From Microbacterium sp. ET2 (lineage in GTDB: Bacteria; Actinomycetota; Actinomycetes; Actinomycetales; Microbacteriaceae), in the NCBI RefSeq assembly GCF_030347395.1, contig NZ_CP128170.1, forward strand, positions 682,001 to 746,000: DNA of 64,000 nucleotides. Direction: 5' to 3'. A model generated the notes under the pieces. That model was not told where the DNA came from. It made no database searches and saw nothing but the letters and a program-made list of their open reading frames with translations. The translations under genes and the position numbers were made by a program. Of this stretch, positions 49,355 through 58,236 are shown one piece after another (the first letter of the stretch is position 1; the number at the start of each line of letters is the position of its first letter).

Positions 49355-51097
49355 ATGGCCCGTCCCGTCGACCCTCGGCTGCTGCGGTACGCCGCAGCGT
49401 CCCGCCCGTTCTTCGCACTCCTCGTGCTGATCGGGCTCGCTCAGGCGGTCGTGGTCGTCGCCTTCGCCTGGCTGCTCACGCAGGCGATCGTGGGCGCGAT
49501 CGACGGGATGCCGCCGGCCGAGCTCGCCGGGATTCTCACCGCTCTGGTGGTGGTCGTCGCTCTCCGTGCGGCGCTCGCCTGGGCCCGGGAGGCGGCGGCG
49601 ACGCGAGCCGCCGCCCGCGCCCAGTCGGAACTCCGCGCGGCCGTCCTCACCGCCGTCGATCGCCTGGGCCCGGGCTGGCTGTCGGGTCGCAACACGGCGC
49701 GGCTGGCCGTGACGGCGGGCCGAGGGCTCGAGGCGATGGAGGCGTACTTCGGCCGCTACCTGCCGCAGCTGGTCCTCACCGCCGTGGCTACGCCGCTGCT
49801 TGTGGCGGTGATGTGGTGGCAGGACTGGATCTCGGCCCTGACCGTCGCCCTGACCCTCCCCCTCATCCCGCTGTTCATGGTGCTCATCGGGCTGGCGACC
49901 CGTGGGGTGCAGAAGCGGCAGTGGGACACACTCGGCCGGCTGGCCGCCCGCTTCGCCGACACCGTGCGGGGCCTGGGCACCCTGAAGCTCTATCAGCGTC
50001 AGGAGCGCGCGGTCGCGTCGATCGGCGAGACCACCGCCCGGTATCGCCGCGAGACGATGACGGTGCTGCGGGTGTCGTTCCTGTCGGGTTTCGCCCTGGA
50101 GTTCCTCGCCAGCATCGCCGTGGCGATCGTCGCGGTCTCCATCGGCTTCCGGCTTCTCGACGGCGCGCTGCCTCTCGCCGTGGGTCTTTTCGTCCTCCTC
50201 CTCGCGCCCGAGGCCTATCTGCCGCTGCGTCAGGTGGGCGTGCAGTTCCACGCGGCAGCCGAGGGGGTCGCCGCCACAGAAGAGGTCTTCGCCGTGCTCG
50301 ACGCCGCCGGCGGCGAGACCCGGTCTGGGGATGATGGCCGAGACGGACCGGATGCCGCAGGGCAGGGTCTGTCCGCGGGCCAGCGTCTGTCCGCGGGGAT
50401 GCCGGGTCTCGTCGTGGAGGACCTGCGGGTACGACGTGGTGACGTCCTCCTCGACGCGATCGACCTGACCGCAGCCCCCGGAACCGTCACCCTCCTCACC
50501 GGCCCGAGCGGAGCAGGCAAGAGCAGCCTGTTCGCGGCGCTCCGCGGAGCTGCCGAGGCAGAGGGCACGGCGACCTGGCAGGGACGGGATGTGCGGGCGC
50601 TCTCCCCCGCGCAGTGGCTGGCGTGGGCGGGGCAGGACGCGGGGCTCCTCCACGGCAGCGTCGCCGACAACGTCGCTCTCGGCGACACCGCCCCGGTCGA
50701 GGCTCTGGTGCGGCGGGCGCTCCTCCTCGCCTGCGCGGACGGGGTATCTCCCGACCTCGAGCTCGGCGTGCGCGGGGCCGGTCTGTCGGGGGGCCAGGCC
50801 CAGCGCGTGGCCGTGGCGCGGGCGTTTTATCGCCTGCTTCGCGACCCGGCCGGTCGCGGGGCCTGCCTGCTTGCGCTCGACGAGCCGAGCGCCGCGCTCG
50901 ACCCCGGCACCGAGGAGCGCCTCTGGCGCTCGGTCCGCACCCTCGCCGACGAGGGTTCCGCGGTGCTGCTCATCTCCCATCGCCCCAGCGCGCGCCGGAT
51001 CGCCGATCGCATGGTGTCGATGGGCACTGAGTCGATGGGTGCTGAGTCGATGGGCGCTGAGTCGACGAGCCAGGAGGCACGTCATGCCGCAGTCTGA
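49355..51097 (+). CDS. cydD: Thiol reductant ABC exporter subunit CydD
   Basis: 580 aa, TM domain (six helices, residues about 15-310) and ATPase. Walker A GPSGAGKSS near 383, signature LSGGQAQRVAVARAFY, Walker B LLALDEPSAALD, and H-loop LLISHRPSA. With CydC it exports cysteine/glutathione needed to assemble cytochrome bd. A low-complexity linker (SAGQRLSAGM) precedes the ATPase. The C-terminus ends in three 5-residue repeats (SMG[TA]E) encoded by 15-bp tandem repeats. It overlaps cydC by 14 bp. Confidence 0.93.
   Translation: MARPVDPRLLRYAAASRPFFALLVLIGLAQAVVVVAFAWLLTQAIVGAIDGMPPAELAGILTALVVVVALRAALAWAREAAATRAAARAQSELRAAVLTAVDRLGPGWLSGRNTARLAVTAGRGLEAMEAYFGRYLPQLVLTAVATPLLVAVMWWQDWISALTVALTLPLIPLFMVLIGLATRGVQKRQWDTLGRLAARFADTVRGLGTLKLYQRQERAVASIGETTARYRRETMTVLRVSFLSGFALEFLASIAVAIVAVSIGFRLLDGALPLAVGLFVLLLAPEAYLPLRQVGVQFHAAAEGVAATEEVFAVLDAAGGETRSGDDGRDGPDAAGQGLSAGQRLSAGMPGLVVEDLRVRRGDVLLDAIDLTAAPGTVTLLTGPSGAGKSSLFAALRGAAEAEGTATWQGRDVRALSPAQWLAWAGQDAGLLHGSVADNVALGDTAPVEALVRRALLLACADGVSPDLELGVRGAGLSGGQAQRVAVARAFYRLLRDPAGRGACLLALDEPSAALDPGTEERLWRSVRTLADEGSAVLLISHRPSARRIADRMVSMGTESMGAESMGAESTSQEARHAAV
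51017..51061. repeat. Three 15-bp tandem repeats in cydD
   Basis: TCGATGGGCACTGAG, TCGATGGGTGCTGAG and TCGATGGGCGCTGAG in a row, encoding SMGTE, SMGAE, SMGAE near the C-terminus. Confidence 0.85.
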
Positions 51098-52791
51098 CTC
51101 CCGGACGACCGTTCGCTCGCTTCTGCGCGGCGCACTGCCCCCGGCGCGGCGGTGGGTGCCGACGATCCTGGCCGGGCTCGCCGCGGAGGCGTCAGCGGTG
51201 GCACTGCTGGCCGTCAGCGCCTGGCTCATCGTTCGCGCTTCCGAGCAGCCGCCGGTGCTCTATCTCTCGCTCGCGGTCGTCGGCGTGCGCTTCTTCGCGC
51301 TCGCCCGGGCGAGCGCCCGTTACCTCGAGCGCCTGTTCGGGCACGACGCCGCCCTCCGTCAGCTCGTGCGCACCCGCACCGACCTCGTCCGCCGCCTTGT
51401 TCCGCTCGCCCCCGACGGCCTCAGCCGGACCAGGAGCGGCTCGGTGCTCGGCGCCCTCGTCGACGATGTCGACGACCTGCAAGACCTTCCGCTGCGCGTC
51501 ATCCAGCCTCTGGCCTCCTCCGCACTGGTCGCGGCGCTGTCGGTGATCCTCGTCGGGCTGGTGTGGTGGCCGGCAGCCCTCACCCTGCTCGGCTGCCTCG
51601 TGCTGGCCGCCCTCACCGCCGCCGTCTGGGGCTGGGCTGCGGGGTCACGCGCCGAGCGCGCCGTAGCACCCCTGCGGGCACGCGTCACCGAGGCGCTCCT
51701 GGACCACCTCTCCGCCCTGGACGTCCTCCACGCCTACGGCGCGGCCGAGGCCAGTCGCGCCCGTATCGACGCCGCCGATCGTGCCCTCCGGCGCGCCGTC
51801 GTCCGCCGCGCCGGAGCTCAGGCGGCGACGACTGCGGTGGTGTCGGTCGCGGCCGGCGGCGCGTCGATCGCCGCCGTGCTCGTCAGCACGCCCGCCGTGG
51901 CCTCGGGGGCGCTGTCGGGTCCCGGACTCGCTGTCGTCGTCCTCGTACCCATGGCGGTCTTCGAGGTCTTCGCGGTGGTGCCGTCGGCGGCGGCAGCGTG
52001 GCGGACCGTCCGCGCGTCGGCGACCCGCATCGCCGACGCGGTTCCGGACGATCTTCCGGTCGAGCCTCGTCGCGGGTCCCCCGGTGGCACCGACCGGCAT
52101 GGGCCCGTCGCTGGGAGAGGGACTGTCCCTGCGGGGAGTGACGGCGAGGTGGCCGGGTGGTGCCGGCGCGGCGCTGCGCGACGTCGACCTCGACGTCGCG
52201 CCCGGCGAGCGCGTGCTGGTGTCGGGCGCGAGCGGCTCGGGAAAGACGACGCTCGCGCACGTGCTGGTGCGCTTCCTCGAGCCAGGAGGCGACTACACGA
52301 TCGGGGGCGTTCCGGTCACCGCGTTCTCCCCTGATGACGTCCGCCGCACGATCGGTCTCGTCGAGCAGCATCCGATGCTCTTCGACGACGACATCCGGCA
52401 GAACCTGCTCTTCGCGCGGCCGACCGCGAGCGACGCGCAACTCGAGCAGGCGCTGGAACGGGTGGGGCTGTGGGACTGGGTCCGCCGCCGCGGCGGCCTG
52501 GACGCCCGGGTGGGCGAGCGCGGCGCCTGGGTCTCGGGGGGCCAGGCCCAGCGGCTCGCGCTCGCACGAGCGCTCCTCCGCGGCTTTCCCGTCCTCATCC
52601 TCGACGAACCCACGGCCGGGGTCGATCCGGCCGGCGCGGATGAGCTCCTTCGTGATCTCCTCTCGGCCGCCGGGTCCGAGCAGGCTGTGATCCTCATCTC
52701 GCACGCCGACGTCCCGGCGGGCGGGGTGGATCGCGTGGTGCGCCTGGAGGCCGGCGGCGTGGTCCGCGAGGTGGCCCGGACGACGGCGTAG
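51084..52791 (+). pseudogene. cydC: Thiol reductant ABC exporter subunit CydC, frameshifted
   Basis: The TM half starts at ATG 51084 (CAGGAGG upstream; 14-bp overlap with cydD) and runs in one frame through LAVSAWLIVRASEQPPVLYLSLAVVGVRFFALARASARYLERL to IADAVPDDLPVEP. The ATPase half continues in the +1 frame from about 52080: MGPSLGEGLSLRGVTARWPGG, Walker A GASGSGKTT, VSGGQAQRLALARALL, VLILDEPTAGVD, LISHADVPAGG. Removing one C from a run of five (52077-52081) restores a single protein with a normal linker. ATG 52099 could allow separate synthesis of the ATPase half, but has a weak ribosome site. Confidence 0.88.
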
Positions 52792-52810
52792 ACCCCGCCT
52801 CGTCGGTCCC

Positions 52811-54379
52811 TCAGGCGGCGGGCGAGGCCACGGTCGGTCGCGCGCCGCTTCCGGCCACCGTCTCGGCAGCCGCCGCGATGCGATTGGCCATACCCGCGAA
52901 GATGAAGCCGTGGAAGGGCAGCACGGCGAACCAGTAGAGACGACCCGACAGGCCATGGGGGAAGAACACGGCGCGCTGCTCGTAGCGTGAGCCGTCGGCC
53001 TCCGGGCGTGCCCGGAGCTCGAGCCAGGCGAGCCCAGGCACCTTCATCTCCGCGCGGAGGCGGAGGAACCTCCCCGGCTCGATCGCCTCGACCCGCCAGA
53101 AGTCCAGGGCGTCGCCCACGACCAGGCGCGCTCGGCTGCGGCGCCCGCGTGCCAGCCCGATCCCCCCGACGACGCGGTCCATCCACCCGCGGATCGCCCA
53201 GAGCACCGGGGAGGAGTACCACCCGTTCTCGCCGCCGATCCCCTCGATGACCTGCCACAGCGCTTCGGGAGGGGCGGTGGTGTGGGCTGACCGCTCGTCG
53301 ACGAAGACCGCCTTCCCCGCCCAGTTCGGGTCGCTCGGCAGCGGATCGCTCGGAACGCCGAGCACTTCCGCGTCCTGCCAGCTCGTCTCGATCGCGTCGT
53401 CCGCCACCCGTCCGAGAGCCCGCGCCACCGCCTCCCGGTACGGCATCAGCCCGCCCTCGGGACGCGGGATGAGAGCGTCGACGTCGACGTCCTTCATGAC
53501 GCACTCGTTCTGCAGCGACTCCACCAGCGGCCGTGCGATCGAGCGGGGGATGGGGGTGACGAGGTTCACCCAGTGCGAGGCCAGGCGGGGCGTCAGCACC
53601 GGGAGCGCGGCGATCGCCCGCTGCGGGAGCCCCGCCTCGAGTGCGTAGCCGTTCATCATCTGGCCGTAGCGCAGCACATCCGGTCCGCCGATGTCGACGG
53701 CACGGTTGACGTCCCGGGCGACCCGCGCGGCACCGAGCAGATAGTGCAGCACGTCGCGCACCGCGATCGGCTGGATGCGGTTGCGCACCCAGCGCGGCGC
53801 GGGCATGTACGGGAGCACATCGGTGAGGTGGCGGACCATCTCGAAGGACGCCGAGCCCGACCCGATCACGACGCCCGCCTGGAGGACGAGCGTGGGCACT
53901 CCGCTGGCGAGGAACACTTCCCCCACCTCGACCCGCGAACGAAGGTGCGCCGACAGCGGCACCCCGTCGGGGTGCAGGCCACCGAGGTACACCAGTCGTG
54001 CGACGCCGGCCTGGGCGGCGGCGCGGGCGACGGTTTCGGCGGCCTCCCGGTCGGCACTCTCGAACCCGCGACCCGCCGACATCGAATGCACGAGGTAGTA
54101 CAGGACGTCCACATCGGCGGCGGCCTCTGCCATGACGGTCGCATCAGCGGCATCCCCCGACACGATCTCGACCCGCTCGCCCCAGGCGAAGGCGGCCACA
54201 CGGCGCGGGTCGCGCGCGAGGACCCGCACCCGGTAGCCGGCGCCCAGCAGCCGCGGCACCAGTCGTCCGCCGATGTAGCCGGTCGCGCCGAGGACGAGGG
54301 CGCGGGGGGCGGTGCCGTCGTCGCGCGCGACGGCGACGAGGGCCGCTTCGCGACCGGTCGGAGCGGAGAGGTCGTCCAT
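52811..54379 (-). CDS. SDR-family epimerase/reductase with C-terminal DUF2867 domain
   Basis: 522 aa. N-terminal extended SDR: ALVLGATGYIGGRLVPRLL (residues 28-46), VYYLVHSM-like DVLYYLVHSMSAG, ARLVYLGGLHPDG, and IQPIAVRDVLHYLL. The C-terminal half is DUF2867 (SRYEQRAVFFPHGLSGRLYWFAVLPFHGFIFAGMANRI). Function unknown, perhaps a lipid or quinone reductase. ATG 54379 is 7 nt after a TAGCCT -10 box. It converges with cydC. Confidence 0.87.
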   Translation of the reverse strand: MDDLSAPTGREAALVAVARDDGTAPRALVLGATGYIGGRLVPRLLGAGYRVRVLARDPRRVAAFAWGERVEIVSGDAADATVMAEAAADVDVLYYLVHSMSAGRGFESADREAAETVARAAAQAGVARLVYLGGLHPDGVPLSAHLRSRVEVGEVFLASGVPTLVLQAGVVIGSGSASFEMVRHLTDVLPYMPAPRWVRNRIQPIAVRDVLHYLLGAARVARDVNRAVDIGGPDVLRYGQMMNGYALEAGLPQRAIAALPVLTPRLASHWVNLVTPIPRSIARPLVESLQNECVMKDVDVDALIPRPEGGLMPYREAVARALGRVADDAIETSWQDAEVLGVPSDPLPSDPNWAGKAVFVDERSAHTTAPPEALWQVIEGIGGENGWYSSPVLWAIRGWMDRVVGGIGLARGRRSRARLVVGDALDFWRVEAIEPGRFLRLRAEMKVPGLAWLELRARPEADGSRYEQRAVFFPHGLSGRLYWFAVLPFHGFIFAGMANRIAAAAETVAGSGARPTVASPAA

Positions 54380-54386
54380 GCCAGCG

Positions 54387-54392
54387 AGGCTA
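54387..54392 (-). promoter_or_regulatory. -10 box, leaderless promoter of the SDR-DUF2867 gene
   Basis: TAGCCT on the minus strand ends 7 nt before ATG 54379. Confidence 0.45.
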
Positions 54393-54425
54393 CCGCCGCC
54401 GGGAGGGGCGAAGGGCGGTGCCCAC

Positions 54426-55025
54426 TCAGTCCAGCGACATCCCGAAGGCGCGCTCGCCGGGCCCCGACGGCAGCGACACGAAACCCAGCCGGGGATAGAA
54501 CGCCAGCGCCCCGGAGTTGCCGGCCGAGGCGACGAGGTGAACCCCCGGCACGCCCTCGTCCCGGAGGGTCTGGACGAAGCCCGCGATGAGCCTGCGCCCC
54601 CATCCCTGCCCCTGCACCTCGGGGAGGAGGTCGATGTGCAGGTGGGCGGGATACTCCCGGGCGTACGCCTGAGCGCTCGTCCCCCGCCTGGCGGCATAGT
54701 CCAGCAGGTCGGCGTACCGTCCCTCGGCCTCTTCCTTCCCGCGGCGGTGCGGGGCGACCCGCGGCCACCAGTCGCGCGCGAACCACTCCTCGAACGCGGC
54801 GGTATCGGGCGTACCCACGACGTAGCCGGCGACCCGACCGTCATCGGTCTCGACGACAGAGGCGAAGTCGGGGTGCCGCGCGACGTAGGGGAGGACGAAG
54901 AGCGCAGCCCAGAGATCGTCATCCGGCAGCACGCCGGTCGCGTCGGCGCCGTCGTCGGCGGTGAGAAGGCAGACCTCGGCGAGCGCCGGTTCGTCACCGG
55001 GACGGAAAGGGCGAAGGCGCGGCAC
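54426..55025 (-). CDS. GNAT family N-acetyltransferase
   Basis: 199 aa. RPFRPGDEPALAEVCLLTADDGADATG at the N-terminus, AHLHIDLLPEVQGQGWGRRLIAGFVQTL as the acetyl-CoA site, and GVHLVASAGNSGALAFYPRLGF. The layout is that of the bacterial O-GlcNAcase-like acetyltransferase group. Substrate unknown. GTG 55025 lies 6 nt after TAGACT, a leaderless start. It stands between the SDR gene and modC. Confidence 0.87.
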   Translation of the reverse strand: MPRLRPFRPGDEPALAEVCLLTADDGADATGVLPDDDLWAALFVLPYVARHPDFASVVETDDGRVAGYVVGTPDTAAFEEWFARDWWPRVAPHRRGKEEAEGRYADLLDYAARRGTSAQAYAREYPAHLHIDLLPEVQGQGWGRRLIAGFVQTLRDEGVPGVHLVASAGNSGALAFYPRLGFVSLPSGPGERAFGMSLD

Positions 55026-55031
55026 GCGGGG

Positions 55032-55037
55032 AGTCTA
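55032..55037 (-). promoter_or_regulatory. -10 box, leaderless promoter of the GNAT gene at 54426
   Basis: TAGACT on the minus strand ends 6 nt before GTG 55025. Confidence 0.5.
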
Positions 55038-55066
55038 CGCCGCCGGTGTGCGAGACCATGCCGGGG

Positions 55067-56140
55067 TCACGGCGCCAGCCGGACCGCCCGTTCGTCCAGG
55101 GTGACGGTGACGTCGGCCCCGACGGGGAAGCGCGCGGCGGCGGCCAGGTCGGCGTCGACGAAGAGGGGAGGCTCGTCGGTGTGCAGACGCACCCCTGACG
55201 GTGTGGCCTCGTGCCGGACGATCCGCGTCCGCCATCCTCCCGCGTCGGCATCGGCGCCGGCGCCCGGCGCCGCGATCGCCGCCGCCGAGGGGCGGAACAC
55301 CGCCCACACCGGCCGGCCAGCCGCCGCGGCGAGCAGGGCGCGCCCGGCGGCATCGGCGGGAACGAGCCGCCGACCGGCCCGCTCCCAGGCTCCGCTTCGC
55401 GCAACCCCCTCGACCCGGTTCAGACCCGCGATGCGCGCGACGAACGCCGTCGCCGGGGTCGTGAGGACATCGCGAGTCGGTCCGCGCTGGCTGACCCGAC
55501 CGGCTTCGACGACGATGAGCGTGTCGGCGAGCACCGCGGCATCCAGGGCGTCATGGGTGACGACGACGGCGGTGACGCCCGTCGCGGCGAGCTGATCGCG
55601 CAGCACCGCGCGCAGGTCGTCGGCCGTGACGGGGTCGAGCGAGGTGAAGGGTTCATCCAGCAGCAGGACGGCGGGGTCGGTCACGAGCGCCCGAGCAAGG
55701 GCCACACGCTGCTGCTGACCGCCTGAGAGCTCTCCGGGCCGCCGGTCGCCGAGGCCCGCCAGTCCGACCCTTTCGAGCCAGGATGCCGCGTCGGAGCGTG
55801 CCTTCGCCCGCGGGACGCCGCGCGCGCGCGGCCCGAACGCGATGTTCTCCGAAGCGGAGAGGTGGGGGAACAGGCGCGCGTCCTGACCCAGCAGCACCAC
55901 CTCCCGCGCGGCGGCCGGCACGAGACGTCCGGGGCTCGACAGCACCCGCCCGTCACGGACGACGCGTCCGGAGTCCAGGCCCACCGTTCCCGCGATCACC
56001 CCGAGGAGCGTGGACTTCCCCGCGCCGCTGGGCCCCATGATCCCCACGACCTCGCCCGGCTCGGCGACGAACGACACCGACAGCCGGATGTCGCCGCGCG
56101 CCTGGTCGTCGACGTCGACCTCGAGCCGCCCCGCCGTCAC
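55067..56140 (-). CDS. modC: Molybdate ABC transporter ATP-binding protein
   Basis: 357 aa. Walker A GPSGAGKST (residues 36-44), LSGGQQQRVALARAL signature, LLLDEPFTSLD, and VVVTHDALDAAVLAD, then a C-terminal Mop/TOBE-like domain (VWAVFRPSAAAI, then DEPPLFVDADLAAAARFPVGADVTVTLDERAV). It drives molybdate uptake. GTG 56140 overlaps the modB stop by 4 bp. Last gene of HTH-TOBE, modA, modB, modC. Confidence 0.93.
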   Translation of the reverse strand: MTAGRLEVDVDDQARGDIRLSVSFVAEPGEVVGIMGPSGAGKSTLLGVIAGTVGLDSGRVVRDGRVLSSPGRLVPAAAREVVLLGQDARLFPHLSASENIAFGPRARGVPRAKARSDAASWLERVGLAGLGDRRPGELSGGQQQRVALARALVTDPAVLLLDEPFTSLDPVTADDLRAVLRDQLAATGVTAVVVTHDALDAAVLADTLIVVEAGRVSQRGPTRDVLTTPATAFVARIAGLNRVEGVARSGAWERAGRRLVPADAAGRALLAAAAGRPVWAVFRPSAAAIAAPGAGADADAGGWRTRIVRHEATPSGVRLHTDEPPLFVDADLAAAARFPVGADVTVTLDERAVRLAP

Positions 56141-56961
56141 CGAAGGCTCCCCGGTCGCCAGGCACGGACGAGGAGCAGCACGACGAGGGCGGTGACGAGG
56201 AGGAGGAGCGAGAGCGCCACACCGGTCCCCTGCGACACGCCTGCACCGTTGAAGGCGCTGTAGATCGCGAGCGGCATGGTCTGGGTGACCCCCGGGGCGT
56301 TCCCGGCGAACAGCGCCGTCGCCCCGAATTCGCCCACCGCCCGAGCGAAGCAGAGGATGACACCCGCGACGAGCCCGGGGGCTGCCAGCGGCAGGGTGAT
56401 CCGGACCAGGATCGTCCAGCGACCGGCTCCGAGTGCGCCCGCCGCCTCCTCGAACCGGCTCCCGATCGCCCGCAGCGAGCCCTCGAGAGCGAGCACGAGG
56501 AACGGCAGCGCGACGAAGGCCTGGGCGAGGATGACGGCAGCGGTGGTGAAGGGCAGTCGGATGCCGGCGGCATCCAGAGCAGGGCCCAGCCAGCCGGTGC
56601 GGCCGAAGAGGAACAGCAGGGCGACGCCGCCCACCATCGGCGGAAGGACGAGCGGCACGGTCACGACCGCACGCAGCACCGCCGCCGTCCGCGCCGATGC
56701 GCGCGCGATCACGAGCGCGAGGGGGATGCCGAGGACGACGCACAGCACCGTGGCCGCGAACCCGGTCTGCAGCGACAGCAGCAGCGCCGACACCGCCGGG
56801 GGCGCGGTCACATCCGCCCAGAGCGTCGACCACTGCGCCCGCGACACCAGCGCGGCCAGCGGCACGACGAGGAGAGCGAGGCCGAGAACGGCAGGGACGG
56901 CGAGGATCGGCGGCACCGCGGGGGCGGGTGCCGATCGGAGCGAGCGCGGGGCCGAGGTCAT
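56137..56961 (-). CDS. modB: Molybdate ABC transporter permease
   Basis: 274 aa, five to six TM helices: LAVPAVLGLALLVVPLAALVS, LLLSLQTGFAATVLCVVLGIPLALVIA, VTVPLVLPPMVGGVALLFLFG; EAA-like loop FEEAAGALGAGRWTILVRITLPLAAPG and RAVGEFGATALFAGN, typical of ModB. It overlaps modA and modC by 4 bp each. Confidence 0.94.
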   Translation of the reverse strand: MTSAPRSLRSAPAPAVPPILAVPAVLGLALLVVPLAALVSRAQWSTLWADVTAPPAVSALLLSLQTGFAATVLCVVLGIPLALVIARASARTAAVLRAVVTVPLVLPPMVGGVALLFLFGRTGWLGPALDAAGIRLPFTTAAVILAQAFVALPFLVLALEGSLRAIGSRFEEAAGALGAGRWTILVRITLPLAAPGLVAGVILCFARAVGEFGATALFAGNAPGVTQTMPLAIYSAFNGAGVSQGTGVALSLLLLVTALVVLLLVRAWRPGSLR

Positions 56962-57782
56962 GGCGCGGACGCGAACCCCGCGTCGGCGAGCACCCGCTGC
57001 CCCTCGGGACCGGTGACGAGGGCGATGAAGGCACGGGCTGCCTCGTCGGAGGCGGCCCGGGTGGTCACCGCGATCGGATAGAGGTTGACCACATCCGCGG
57101 CCCCGTCCGGCACGATCACCTCGACGTCGTCGCGGCCGACGACGTCGGTGGCGTAGACCATGCCCGCATCGGCCTCGCCCGCGGCGACCTTGGTGACGAC
57201 GGCCGTGACGTTCTGCTCCAGGCTCGCGGGGGTGACGCTCACCCCCGCGTTATCGAGCAGCCTCCGCGAGGCGGCGCCGCACGGAACGTCGGGCTCGCAC
57301 AGCACCACGGTGGCACCGTCGAGATCGGCGAGCCCCGCGATCCCCGCGGGGTTGCCCGCCGGAGTGACGAGCACGAGGGTGTTCGCGGCGAAGACCACCG
57401 GATCCACCGCGACTCCGGCGACGATCGCGTGCTGCATGACGCGCTCGTCGGCGCTGGCGAACACATCCGCGGGCGCCCCCTCGATGATCTGGGTCGCCAG
57501 GGCCGACGATCCGTCTGTGACGAGCGGCTGCACCGCGGCATCCGGATTCTGCTCGGCGAAGACCGTCAGGAGATCATCGAACGCGCTCTGCAGGGATGCC
57601 GCCGCGTAGACGGTGAGGCTTCCTGTGAGTCCTCCCCCGTCGGCGACCGATGGAGGCGACGTCGGGGCCGCCGTGCCCGCGCAGCCGCTGAGGACCGCGG
57701 CGGCTGCCGCGAGGGCGCCGATCGTGGCGCGGCGGACCGTGCCGCGAGAGGTCGCGCGACCTGTCAGCTGCGCGTGGGTCAC
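56958..57782 (-). CDS. modA: Molybdate-binding lipoprotein
   Basis: 274 aa. Signal peptide with lipobox LSGCAG, then LTVYAAASLQSAFDDLL, the ModA N-terminal motif whose Ser residues bind the oxyanion, LVTDGSSALATQIIEGAPADVFASAD, and AGEADAGMVYATDV. It presents molybdate (or tungstate) to ModBC. GTG 57782 overlaps the stop of the HTH-TOBE gene by 4 bp. Confidence 0.94.
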   Translation of the reverse strand: MTHAQLTGRATSRGTVRRATIGALAAAAAVLSGCAGTAAPTSPPSVADGGGLTGSLTVYAAASLQSAFDDLLTVFAEQNPDAAVQPLVTDGSSALATQIIEGAPADVFASADERVMQHAIVAGVAVDPVVFAANTLVLVTPAGNPAGIAGLADLDGATVVLCEPDVPCGAASRRLLDNAGVSVTPASLEQNVTAVVTKVAAGEADAGMVYATDVVGRDDVEVIVPDGAADVVNLYPIAVTTRAASDEAARAFIALVTGPEGQRVLADAGFASAP

Positions 57783-58177
57783 CGGGGGACCTCCACGGTG
57801 ACCGTCGTCGCCTTGACCGACGCCACCGCGAGCGACCCGACCTCCAGACCCAGGTCGTCGACCGCCTCGGACGACATGAGCGACACCACCCGGTGGGGCC
57901 CGCATTGGATGTCGACCTGGGCCATCACGCCGTCCCGCTGCACCCGGGTCACGAGCCCCACGAATCGGTTGCGGGCACTGGAGAGCACCCCGGTGGGGTC
58001 GCCCGCGTTCTTGGCCAGGGCGAGCGCTTGAGCGGCGAGCGCGGTGCCCGAGATCTCCGCGGGCGCCGCGCCCGTGGTCTCCAGCGTTCCCTGGTCGATC
58101 CAGCGACGAACGGTGTCGTCGCTCACCCCGAGAAGGGAAGCAGCATCGGAGATCCGAAAATCCGGCATGAAACGCAT
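57779..58177 (-). CDS. HTH-TOBE molybdate-sensing regulator (Mop fused to MerR-type helix)
   Basis: 132 aa. N-terminal MerR/excisionase-type HTH (FRISDAASLLGVSDDTVRRWIDQG) followed by a single Mop/TOBE domain (SARNRFVGLVTRVQRDGVMAQVDIQCGPHRVVSLMSSEAVDDLGLEVGSLAVASVKATTVTVE) that binds molybdate. It is the first gene of the modABC operon and probably senses intracellular molybdate to control it. ATG 58177 has GGAG at a good distance; ATG 58180 and 58168 are alternatives. A 14-bp palindrome at 58184-58197 overlaps its promoter. Confidence 0.85.
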   Translation of the reverse strand: MRFMPDFRISDAASLLGVSDDTVRRWIDQGTLETTGAAPAEISGTALAAQALALAKNAGDPTGVLSSARNRFVGLVTRVQRDGVMAQVDIQCGPHRVVSLMSSEAVDDLGLEVGSLAVASVKATTVTVEVPR

Positions 58178-58183
58178 CATATC

Positions 58184-58197
58184 TCCGCAGGTGCGGA
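58184..58197. promoter_or_regulatory. Candidate molybdate operator TCCGCAGGTGCGGA
   Basis: A perfect 14-bp palindrome just upstream of the HTH-TOBE start codon, in the 59-bp divergent region shared with moeB. Confidence 0.5.
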
Positions 58198-58224
58198 AGT
58201 AAAGCGCGGCCGCGGAGGCAGGGT

Positions 58225-58230
58225 TAGCCT
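58225..58230 (+). promoter_or_regulatory. -10 box, leaderless promoter of the moeB operon
   Basis: TAGCCT ends 6 nt before ATG 58237. Confidence 0.5.
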
Positions 58231-58236
58231 GATGCC

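Noticed and set aside
48293-51229. 978-aa minus-strand ORF opposite cydB-cydD
   Set aside because: Low-complexity Arg/Glu/Gly composition typical of antisense frames in high-GC genomes; the plus strand carries clear cyd genes.
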